DNA of 10,673 nucleotides, taken from positions 1 to 10,673 of the forward strand of contig JBJEQG010000135.1 in the NCBI GenBank assembly GCA_051881635.1, read 5' to 3'. The DNA is from JBJEQG01 sp051881635. GTDB taxonomy: Bacteria; Bacillota; Clostridia; Oscillospirales; Acutalibacteraceae. Positions 1-5,963 of the stretch are shown here, piece by piece. The position numbers were made by a program, and so were the translations under genes. The notes beneath the pieces were generated by a model that had not been told where the DNA came from, made no database searches, and worked only from the letters and a program-made list of their open reading frames with translations. Every line of letters begins with the position of its first letter. The first letter of the stretch is position 1.

Positions 1-13
1 AATAAGGAAGGTA

Positions 14-865
14 ATGAACATGGAAACAACAAAAACAATCCAAACAGTTCGCCAAACAGTGGCACAATGGAGAAAAGAAGGTTTGACTGTCGGACTTGTG
101 CCGACAATGGGTTATCTTCATGAGGGACATAAAAGCCTGATTGACAGAGCCGTTGCCGAAAATGACCGTGTGGTTGTCAGCGTTTTTGTCAACCCTATGC
201 AATTTGGTCCTACGGAGGACTTGGAAAGTTATCCCCGTGACTTTGAACATGACTGTGCGTTGTGCCGTAATGCGGGAGCGGCGTTGGTTTTCAACCCCGA
301 ACCGTCAGAAATGTATGCAAAAGATTTTTGTTCCTTTATTGATATGAACGCTTTAACAAAAGGTTTATGCGGTAAATCACGCCCAATTCATTTCAGAGGT
401 GTATGCACTGTTGTCGGCAAGCTGTTTAATATAGTAAAACCTGACCGTGCTTATTTCGGCGAAAAAGACGCCCAGCAGTTGGCGGTTATCCGCCGCATGG
501 TGCGTGACTTAAATTTCGATATTGAAATTGTCGGCTGTCCGATTGTTCGGGAGAATGACGGTTTGGCGAAAAGTTCCCGCAACACTTACCTCAACGCTGA
601 GGAAAGACAGGCGGCAACCATTTTGAACCGTTCTCTCCAAAAGGGTAAAGCGTTAATGGAGAGCGGAGAAACCAATGCAGCCGTTGTGCGTCAGGCAATT
701 ATTGATATAATCAATACCGAACCTTTGGCATATATTGATTATGTAGAGATTGTCGATTCGGATAATCTTGAACCGGTACAGAAGATTGAAAAATCCGTTT
801 TGACGGCGATTGCCGTCAAAATCGGCAAGACACGCTTAATTGACAACTTTACTTTTTCAAAATAA
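14..865 (+). CDS. panC: Pantothenate synthetase (pantoate--beta-alanine ligase)
   Basis: PanC condenses pantoate with beta-alanine, using ATP through a pantoyl-adenylate intermediate, in the cytoplasm; this is the last step of pantothenate synthesis. The 283-residue protein has the usual family length. It carries the HIGH-like nucleotide motif TMGYLHEGH at residues 31-39, VNPMQFGP near 59-66, FGEKDAQQL near 149-156, and the KMSKS-like segment GLAKSSRN at 183-190. The purine-rich site AAGGAAGG at 4-11 lies only 2 nt before this ATG and 8 nt before a second in-frame ATG at 20, so translation may really start at 20 (281 aa). The gene lies 33 nt before panD and belongs to the same transcription unit. 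The promoter, and possibly panB, lie upstream of the window. The identification is secure; only the start is uncertain. Confidence 0.97.
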   Translation: MNMETTKTIQTVRQTVAQWRKEGLTVGLVPTMGYLHEGHKSLIDRAVAENDRVVVSVFVNPMQFGPTEDLESYPRDFEHDCALCRNAGAALVFNPEPSEMYAKDFCSFIDMNALTKGLCGKSRPIHFRGVCTVVGKLFNIVKPDRAYFGEKDAQQLAVIRRMVRDLNFDIEIVGCPIVRENDGLAKSSRNTYLNAEERQAATILNRSLQKGKALMESGETNAAVVRQAIIDIINTEPLAYIDYVEIVDSDNLEPVQKIEKSVLTAIAVKIGKTRLIDNFTFSK

Positions 866-884
866 ACAATGATAACAAAAGTAT

Positions 885-890
885 AGGAGG
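885..890 (+). promoter_or_regulatory. panD ribosome binding site that selects a TTG start
   Basis: AGGAGG lies 8 nt before the TTG at 899 but 20 nt before the first ATG at 911. The spacing supports TTG initiation. The resulting N-terminus (MTITMLKGKIHR) matches the E. coli PanD N-terminus (MIRTMLQGKLHR) in length and pattern. Confidence 0.85.
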
Positions 891-898
891 GATAGGGC

Positions 899-1282
899 TT
901 GACAATTACCATGCTCAAAGGAAAAATTCATCGTGCCGTTGTTACCGAAGCCTCTTTAAACTATGTGGGCAGTATTACGATTGACCCTGTTTTGATGAAA
1001 GCGGCAGGTATTCTTGAATACGAAAAGGTGCAGGTCGTGGATATTGAGAACGGCAATCGTTTTGAAACTTATACAATCAGCGGTGAGGAAAACAGCGGTA
1101 TGGTTTGCCTTAACGGTGCGGCGGCCCGTATGGTACAAATAGGCGACCATGTTATTATTATGGCATATTGTGAAATGACACCCGAAGAAGCGGAAAAACA
1201 TCGTCCTCATGTTGTTTTTGTAGAGGGCAAAAACGAAATCGGCCGTTGTACGAGATACGAAAAACACGGACAAATATCCTGA
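899..1282 (+). CDS. panD: Aspartate 1-decarboxylase (pyruvoyl-dependent proenzyme)
   Basis: PanD decarboxylates L-aspartate to beta-alanine, the partner of pantoate in the PanC reaction. It is made as a proenzyme that cleaves itself between Gly and Ser, leaving a pyruvoyl cofactor at the new N-terminus of the larger chain. The cleavage site is visible as Gly24-Ser25 in YVGSITID. Lys9, Arg54 and Tyr58 fall at the same positions as the E. coli active-site residues, and the NGAAA segment is conserved. The 127-residue length is typical. The start is TTG, chosen from the ribosome binding site and the N-terminal match. The TGA stop overlaps the start of the coaBC ribosome binding region, so the two genes are probably translationally coupled. 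Confidence 0.97.
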   Translation: MTITMLKGKIHRAVVTEASLNYVGSITIDPVLMKAAGILEYEKVQVVDIENGNRFETYTISGEENSGMVCLNGAAARMVQIGDHVIIMAYCEMTPEEAEKHRPHVVFVEGKNEIGRCTRYEKHGQIS

Positions 1283-1296
1283 GAGGGGGAATTTTT

Positions 1297-2490
1297 ATGC
1301 TGACGGGAAAAACGGTTGTTGTCGGTGTAACAGGCAGTATTGCCGCTTATAAAATTGCCAATTTGGTGCGTATGCTGACGAAACTGAATTGTGATGTTCA
1401 TGTTTTGATGACGCAGAATGCAACACAGTTTATCAATCCTATTACATTTGAAACACTTACAAATCATAAGTGTTTGGTTGATACATTCGACCGCAATTTC
1501 AACTATAATATTGAACATGTGGCTTTGGCAAAAAAAGCCGACTTGTGCATTGTTGCTCCGGCAAGTGCTAATGTTATCGGCAAAATTGCAAACGGTCTTG
1601 CGGACGATATGCTGACAACCACAGTTCTGGCGTGTCGGTGTAAAAAGATTGTTGCTCCCGCCATGAATACCAATATGTACAATAATCCGATTGTACGGGA
1701 TAATTTGGAAAAACTCCGCAAATACGGCATTGAGGTTGTTGAACCTGCCGTAGGAGCGTTGGCAAATTTAGATGTCGGTGTCGGAAAACTGCCGTCCGAA
1801 GAAACATTACTCGATGCCATATTAAAGGAAATCCGTTTTCCGGAAAAAGATATGCTGGGCAAAAAAGTTTTGGTGACTTCGGGAGCAACACAGGAAAGTT
1901 TAGACCCTGTTCGTTTTGTTACAAATCATTCCACAGGTAAAATGGGTAAAGCGTTAGCGGAAATTGCAATGCAAAGGGGAGCGGAAGTGACTTATGTTGC
2001 GGCAAAGACGGAAGTTTCCGCACCTTATTCCGTCAATGTTGTTTCCGTGCGTTCTGCCGAAGAAATGTTTGAGGCTGTTCGTAACCGTGCCGATGAACAG
2101 GATATTATCATTATGGCGGCAGCAGTATCTGATTACACACCCGTATTTTTTAATGACAACAAAATTAAAAAATCTGACGGTACATTAACCGTAACTTTTA
2201 AACGCACAACAGATATTTTGAAATATCTCGGAGAACATAAAAAAGCAGGACAGTTTCTTTGCGGCTTTTCCATGGAAACCGAAAATCTTTTGGAAAATTC
2301 CCGCAAAAAACTCCAAAGCAAAAATGCGGATATGATTGTTGCCAATAATTTAAAAGTTGAAGGTGCGGGTTTTGGTACGGATACCAATGTTGTCACTCTG
2401 ATAACAAAAGACAACAGTGTAGAATTGCCCTGTATGACAAAAGATAAAGTTGCCGCCGCTATTTTTAACAAAATTTTACAATCTATGTAA
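1297..2490 (+). CDS. coaBC: Bifunctional phosphopantothenoylcysteine decarboxylase/phosphopantothenate--cysteine ligase (Dfp)
   Basis: CoaBC couples 4'-phosphopantothenate to cysteine using CTP (C-terminal CoaB domain), then decarboxylates the product to 4'-phosphopantetheine with FMN (N-terminal CoaC domain). The protein has 397 residues. CoaC features are GSIAAYK near the N-terminus, catalytic His74 in EHVALA (E. coli His75) and PAMNTNMY with Asn124 (E. coli Asn125). CoaB features are SGATQESLDPVR, Asn210 in TNHSTGKMG, AAAVSDYTP, and Lys289 in KIKKSDG; Asn210 and Lys289 carry the same numbers as in E. coli. The odd point is the decarboxylase flap, where the usual ACG(D)xGxGR motif reads ANLDVGVGK. 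Asn157 therefore replaces the catalytic Cys (E. coli Cys158). The start at 1297 follows GAGAGGGGGA with a 6-nt gap, 14 nt after panD. This is the last gene of the pan-coa unit. Confidence 0.95.
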   Translation: MLTGKTVVVGVTGSIAAYKIANLVRMLTKLNCDVHVLMTQNATQFINPITFETLTNHKCLVDTFDRNFNYNIEHVALAKKADLCIVAPASANVIGKIANGLADDMLTTTVLACRCKKIVAPAMNTNMYNNPIVRDNLEKLRKYGIEVVEPAVGALANLDVGVGKLPSEETLLDAILKEIRFPEKDMLGKKVLVTSGATQESLDPVRFVTNHSTGKMGKALAEIAMQRGAEVTYVAAKTEVSAPYSVNVVSVRSAEEMFEAVRNRADEQDIIIMAAAVSDYTPVFFNDNKIKKSDGTLTVTFKRTTDILKYLGEHKKAGQFLCGFSMETENLLENSRKKLQSKNADMIVANNLKVEGAGFGTDTNVVTLITKDNSVELPCMTKDKVAAAIFNKILQSM

Positions 2491-2511
2491 TATATGGCTT
2501 TTTAAATTCTG

Positions 2512-2535
2512 TGTATCATATATGACATATTTTTT
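2512..2535 (+). terminator. Possible weak terminator after coaBC
   Basis: The 10-bp palindrome TCATATATGA (2516-2525), flanked by TGT and ACA with one bulged base, is followed by a run of six T. The stem is almost all A-T, so it would be weak. It is the only terminator-like structure I see between coaBC and the pfl promoter. Confidence 0.3.
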
Positions 2536-2578
2536 CTTCTTTTTCCCAATAAAATGTTGGAAACAAGTAAAGAAACAC

Positions 2579-2618
2579 TATATTTTGTGTTAAGTTTGCT
2601 AACTATATACAAAATATA
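2579..2618. promoter_or_regulatory. Nested dyad upstream of the pfl promoter, candidate operator
   Basis: A perfect 10-bp inverted repeat, TATATTTTGT (2579-2588) and ACAAAATATA (2609-2618), encloses a second one, GTTA (2589-2592) and TAAC (2600-2603). An overlapping dyad, AACAC (2574-2578) and GTGTT (2587-2591) with an 8-bp centre, lies at its left edge. The 9-bp tandem repeat TATACAAAA (2606-2623) lies at its right edge. The region is centred about 55 bp upstream of the -35 box, where an activator or redox regulator could bind. The half-sites resemble Rex sites only loosely, so I do not name a regulator. AT-rich DNA gives some dyads by chance. Confidence 0.4.
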
Positions 2619-2653
2619 CAAAAAAAGATTTTGAATGTAGTATATATTTAGGG

Positions 2654-2682
2654 TTGAAAAAATAAAATAGTTTTGTTATAAT
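2654..2682 (+). promoter_or_regulatory. Sigma-70-type promoter for pflBA
   Basis: The -35 box TTGAAA (2654-2659) is separated by exactly 17 bp from a perfect -10 box TATAAT (2677-2682). A TG one base before the -10 (2674-2675) makes it an extended -10. Transcription should begin near 2688-2690, giving a leader of about 86 nt. The near-consensus match fits a strongly expressed fermentation gene. Confidence 0.85.
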
Positions 2683-2686
2683 TTAA

Positions 2687-2706
2687 GTGCCGAGAAGAAA
2701 ATCGGT
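2687..2706 (+). other. Small hairpin at the predicted 5' end of the pfl mRNA
   Basis: TGCCGA and TCGGTA can pair (five Watson-Crick pairs and one G-U) around an A-rich loop. The structure starts within a couple of bases of the predicted transcription start. A 5'-terminal hairpin of this sort can slow 5'-dependent mRNA decay; that role is inferred here. Confidence 0.4.
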
Positions 2707-2725
2707 ATTTGACGAAATTATATCA

Positions 2726-2750
2726 ACAAAGTATCCTCAGGAAACTTTGT
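2726..2750 (+). promoter_or_regulatory. Leader hairpin just upstream of the pflB ribosome binding site
   Basis: ACAAAGT (2726-2732) pairs perfectly with ACTTTGT (2744-2750). After one A-A mismatch the stem continues as TCC (2734-2736) with GGA (2740-2742), closing a TCA loop. The structure ends 6 nt before the AAAGGAGGAG ribosome binding region (2757-2766). TCCTC at 2734-2738 is also complementary to GAGGA at 2761-2765, so the leader could switch between an open and an occluded ribosome binding site. The pairing can be read from the sequence; a regulatory role is inference. Confidence 0.45.
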
Positions 2751-2774
2751 AGAATAAAAGGAGGAGAAAATCCA

Positions 2775-5027
2775 ATGGCAACTTTTGAACAATGGAATGG
2801 ATTTCAGGGCAAAAAATGGAAAGACGATGTAGATGTTAGAGATTTCGTACAGAACAACTACACACCTTATGAGGGCGATAAGTCCTTCTTGGAAGGACCG
2901 ACAGAAGCAACAGATAAACTTTGGGGTGTACTTCAAGGTCTTCAAAAAGAAGAGCGTGCTAAGGGCGGCGTTTTGGATATGGATACAGATATCGTATCCA
3001 CAATCACATCTCATAAGCCGGGCTATATCAGCGAAGAATTGAAAGACCTCGAAAAGGTTGTAGGTTTGCAGACAGATAAGCCTTTAAAGAGAGCATTTAT
3101 GCCTTTCGGTGGTATCAAAATGGCAGAAGAGGCTTGCACAAACTATGGCTATACACCGAACCCCGAACTTCATAAGATTTTCACTGTATATCACAAAACA
3201 CACAATCAGGGTGTTTTTGATGCTTATACACCTGAAATCAGAGCAGCTCGTAAAAACAAAATCATCACAGGTCTGCCGGATACCTATGGTCGTGGCAGAA
3301 TCGTAGGCGACTATCGTCGTGTTGCACTTTACGGTATTGACTTCCTTATGGCAAAGAAAAAAGAGGATTACAATAACTGTGGCGACGGCACAATGACAGA
3401 CGATATTATCCGTCTTAGAGAAGAAATCACAATGCAGTACAATGCATTGGCTCAGATGAAAGAAATGGCTTTGAGCTATGGCTATGATATTTCTCAGCCG
3501 GCTAAAAACGCAAGAGAAGCTGTTCAGTGGCTCTATTTCGGTTATTTGGCAGCTATCAAGACACAGAACGGTGCTGCAATGAGTGTTGGTCGTGTTTCCA
3601 CATTCCTTGATATTTATATCCAGAGAGATCTCGACAACGGCACATTGACAGAGTCTGAGGCTCAGGAATTGATTGACCACCTCGTAATGAAATTCAGAAT
3701 GGTTAAGTTTGCCCGTATTCCTTCCTACAACCAATTGTTCTCCGGCGACCCGGTATGGGCAACATTGGAAGTTGCAGGTTTGGGTCAGGACGGCCGTTCA
3801 ATGGTTACAAAGAACGACTTCCGTTTCCTGCATACACTCGAAAATATGGGACCTTCTCCGGAGCCGAACATGACAGTTCTTTATTCCGAAAGACTGCCTG
3901 AAAACTTCAAGAGATATGCTTCCTATGTTTCTATCAAAACAAGCTCCGTTCAGTATGAGAACGATGATGTTATGCGTCCGGTATGGGGCGATGACTATTC
4001 TATCTGCTGCTGCGTATCCGCTACACAGACAGGTAAGGAAATGCAGTTCTTCGGTGCTCGTGCAAACCTCGCGAAGTGCCTCCTGTATGCAATCAACGGC
4101 GGTGTAGACGAGAAGTCTAAGGCACAGGTTGGCCCGCAGTATGCACCGATTACTTCCGAATACCTCGACTATGATGAGGTTATGAAGAAGTATGATGTTA
4201 TGATGGATTGGCTGGCTGGTTTGTATGTTAATACACTGAACCTGATTCAGTATATGCATGACAAATACTACTATGAAGCTGCCGAAATGGCTTTGATTGA
4301 TACAGATGTAAGAAGAACATTTGCAACAGGTATTGCAGGTTTCTCTCATGTTGTTGACTCCTTGTGTGCAATCAAGTATGCAAAGGTTAAGACTGTAAGA
4401 GATGAAAACGGTATCGTTGTTGACTATATTACAGAGGGCGATTTCCCGAGATACGGCAACGATGATGACAGAGCTGATGATATTGCTGTATGGCTGCTCA
4501 AAACATTCCTCACAAAGATTAAGAAGCACCACACATATCGTAACTCCGAGCCGACAACATCAATCCTTACAATTACTTCCAATGTTGTATATGGTAAGGC
4601 TACCGGTGCTCTTCCGGACGGCAGAAAAGCCGGCGAACCGTTATCTCCTGGTGCAAACCCGAGCTACGGTGCAGAACAGAGTGGCTTGCTCGCATCTTTG
4701 AACTCCGTTGCAAAACTGCCTTATGAGTATGCTTTGGACGGTATTTCCAATACACAGACAATCAACCCTGAGGCTCTCGGTCATGATGACGATGAGCGTA
4801 CAGTTAACCTCGTTAATGTAATGGACGGTTACTTTGCACAAGGTGCTCACCACCTCAATGTAAATGTATTCGGTACAGAGAAATTGATTGATGCTATGGA
4901 GCATCCGGAGAAAGAGGAGTATGCAAACTTTACCATTCGTGTATCCGGTTATGCTGTTAAGTTCATCGATTTGACTCGTGAGCAGCAGCTTGATGTTATT
5001 TCAAGAACTTGCCATGACAGAATGTAA
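2775..5027 (+). CDS. pflB: Formate C-acetyltransferase (pyruvate formate-lyase)
   Basis: PFL is a cytoplasmic glycyl-radical enzyme that converts pyruvate and CoA into acetyl-CoA and formate during anaerobic fermentation. The 750-residue protein is close to the 760 residues of E. coli PflB. The catalytic pair is Cys412-Cys413 (E. coli Cys418-Cys419), followed by the conserved GKEMQFFGARANLAK segment. The radical Gly725 lies in RVSGYAVKF, 25 residues from the C-terminus (E. coli Gly734). GKATGALPDGRKAGEPLSPGAN also matches the family. An extra Cys411 precedes the pair, giving ICCCVS where E. coli has IACCVS. The ATG at 2775 was chosen because AGGAGG lies 10 nt upstream; an in-frame TTG at 2709 lies within the leader and lacks such a site. 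The gene overlaps pflA by 14 nt. Redox control is plausible from the upstream dyads but unproven. Confidence 0.98.
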   Translation: MATFEQWNGFQGKKWKDDVDVRDFVQNNYTPYEGDKSFLEGPTEATDKLWGVLQGLQKEERAKGGVLDMDTDIVSTITSHKPGYISEELKDLEKVVGLQTDKPLKRAFMPFGGIKMAEEACTNYGYTPNPELHKIFTVYHKTHNQGVFDAYTPEIRAARKNKIITGLPDTYGRGRIVGDYRRVALYGIDFLMAKKKEDYNNCGDGTMTDDIIRLREEITMQYNALAQMKEMALSYGYDISQPAKNAREAVQWLYFGYLAAIKTQNGAAMSVGRVSTFLDIYIQRDLDNGTLTESEAQELIDHLVMKFRMVKFARIPSYNQLFSGDPVWATLEVAGLGQDGRSMVTKNDFRFLHTLENMGPSPEPNMTVLYSERLPENFKRYASYVSIKTSSVQYENDDVMRPVWGDDYSICCCVSATQTGKEMQFFGARANLAKCLLYAINGGVDEKSKAQVGPQYAPITSEYLDYDEVMKKYDVMMDWLAGLYVNTLNLIQYMHDKYYYEAAEMALIDTDVRRTFATGIAGFSHVVDSLCAIKYAKVKTVRDENGIVVDYITEGDFPRYGNDDDRADDIAVWLLKTFLTKIKKHHTYRNSEPTTSILTITSNVVYGKATGALPDGRKAGEPLSPGANPSYGAEQSGLLASLNSVAKLPYEYALDGISNTQTINPEALGHDDDERTVNLVNVMDGYFAQGAHHLNVNVFGTEKLIDAMEHPEKEEYANFTIRVSGYAVKFIDLTREQQLDVISRTCHDRM

Positions 5028-5778
5028 TCCGATAATTGGTCGAGTTCATTCCGTAGAAACTTTTGGTTCAGCCGATGGACCGGGTGTACGCTATGTTATT
5101 TTTCTTCATGGCTGCCCCTTGCGTTGTCAGTTCTGCCATAATCCCGACACTTGGGCAACAAACAAGTATCAGGAATATACGCCGCAGGATCTTTTGAATA
5201 CTGCACTGCGTTATCAAAAATATTGGGGAAAAAAAGGCGGCATCACCGTTAGCGGTGGTGAGCCTTTGATCCAAATTGATTTTTTGATTGAGCTTTTCAA
5301 GTTGGCAAAGAAAAATAATATTCATACGACGATTGATACCTCAGGAGCACCGTTTACCCGACAAAGTCCGTTCTTTGAGAAGTTTAATGAACTCATGAAA
5401 TATACGGATTTAATCCTGTTGGACATCAAGCATATTGATGATGAAGGTCATAAGGTGCTGACAGGGCGTTCTAATCAGAATATTTTGGATTTGGCACAAT
5501 ATCTTTCCGATATAGAAAAGCCCGTATGGATTCGCCATGTTTTAGTTCCGCAGCGTAATGATACAGACGAATTTTTAACCCGTTTAGACTTGTTCATCAA
5601 AACTTTGAAGAATGTACAGCGTGTTGAGATTTTGCCGTATCATACACTTGGTACTTTCAAATGGAAAGAACTGAAATTAGATTATCCGTTAGAGGGTATT
5701 GCTCCCCCAACAAAGGAGCGTGTGCATAGAGCTAAACAGCTTTTGCATACCGATGATTATCGAGGTTATTTAAAATAA
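5014..5778 (+). CDS. pflA: Pyruvate formate-lyase-activating enzyme (radical SAM)
   Basis: PflA uses a [4Fe-4S] cluster and S-adenosylmethionine to abstract a hydrogen from the PFL glycine, creating the stable radical. The 254-residue protein has the radical-SAM CX3CX2C motif as Cys34, Cys38 and Cys41 (GCPLRCQFCHN) and the SAM-binding SGGEP at 80-84. DGPGVR, LLDIKHID, VWIRHVLVP and EILPYHTLGTFKW all match E. coli PflA. It is the short form, with no inserted ferredoxin-like cluster domain. The ATG at 5014 lies inside the end of pflB, 14 nt before the end of its stop codon. It has no clear Shine-Dalgarno sequence, so it probably relies on ribosomes finishing pflB. An in-frame ATG at 4993 is an alternative but lies further into pflB. 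A terminator follows at once. Confidence 0.97.
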   Translation: MTECNPIIGRVHSVETFGSADGPGVRYVIFLHGCPLRCQFCHNPDTWATNKYQEYTPQDLLNTALRYQKYWGKKGGITVSGGEPLIQIDFLIELFKLAKKNNIHTTIDTSGAPFTRQSPFFEKFNELMKYTDLILLDIKHIDDEGHKVLTGRSNQNILDLAQYLSDIEKPVWIRHVLVPQRNDTDEFLTRLDLFIKTLKNVQRVEILPYHTLGTFKWKELKLDYPLEGIAPPTKERVHRAKQLLHTDDYRGYLK

Positions 5779-5786
5779 GAATGATG

Positions 5787-5821
5787 AAGCCGCCTTATTT
5801 TCATAAGACGGCTTTATTTTT
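5787..5821 (+). terminator. Intrinsic terminator of pflBA
   Basis: AAGCCG (5787-5792) pairs with CGGCTT (5809-5814). After a single C-A mismatch, CTTA (5794-5797) pairs with TAAG (5804-5807) around a TTTTCA loop. A T-rich tail TATTTTT follows at 5815-5821. It begins 9 nt after the pflA stop codon. Confidence 0.85.
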
Positions 5822-5830
5822 ATACAAAAC

Positions 5831-5872
5831 AAAAGGCAGTAGAAAATCTATCCGTTTTCTACTGCCTTTTTA
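5831..5872. terminator. Bidirectional terminator between convergent operons
   Basis: The 16-bp arm at 5831-5846 (AAAAGGCAGTAGAAAA) is perfectly complementary to 5855-5870, around an 8-nt loop. The + strand continues into T's at 5867-5871. The - strand continues through a T-rich tract (complement of 5826-5834). It can back up the pflBA terminator and also stop transcription from the ATPase operon, whose last stop codon lies about 95 nt away. Confidence 0.85.
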
Positions 5873-5882
5873 TTCCCAAAAT

Positions 5883-5962
5883 CGGGATTCAAAAGGGACA
5901 AATCCCTTTTGCGTTTTCCAAAGGCAGAGCCTTTGGTGGGGGATTGGGGGCAAAGCCCCCAA
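5883..5962. repeat. Three-hairpin palindromic repeat, copy 1
   Basis: Three adjacent perfect hairpins: AAAAGGGA/TCCCTTTT (5891-5898 and 5903-5910), CCAAAGGC/GCCTTTGG (5918-5925 and 5929-5936, loop AGA), and TTGGGGGC/GCCCCCAA (5944-5951 and 5955-5962, loop AAA). A CGGGATTC box leads in. The right end is 1 nt beyond the atpD stop codon, so the atpD mRNA would carry the element in its 3' untranslated region. None of the three stems is followed by a good T run, so it does not look like an ordinary terminator. It matches copy 2 at 10557-10637 in layout and most bases. It recalls the REP-type palindromes of bacterial genomes; the family name is unknown to me. Confidence 0.85.
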
Positions 5963-5963
5963 C

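Noticed and set aside
2587..2606. Possible Rex operator in the pfl upstream region
   Set aside because: GTTAA and TAAC are present, but their spacing is one base off and the outer TTG/CAA bases do not match the consensus. I kept the dyad as an unnamed candidate operator.
2709..2774. N-terminal extension of pflB from a TTG at 2709
   Set aside because: It would be translated through the leader hairpin and the AGGAGG site. The ATG at 2775 has ideal spacing and gives the normal PFL length.
3798..4532. Long open frame of 244 codons on the - strand, opposite pflB, with another at 3084-3734
   Set aside because: Both lie wholly antisense to the well-conserved pflB. Their Cys/Ile/Val-rich translations look like codon-bias shadows, and I see no ribosome binding site or recognisable motif.
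5935..5950. Possible G-quadruplex on the + strand (GG, GGGGG, GGGGG)
   Set aside because: Only two long G runs exist and both have a strong hairpin partner. In copy 2 the runs are shorter, while the hairpin is kept.
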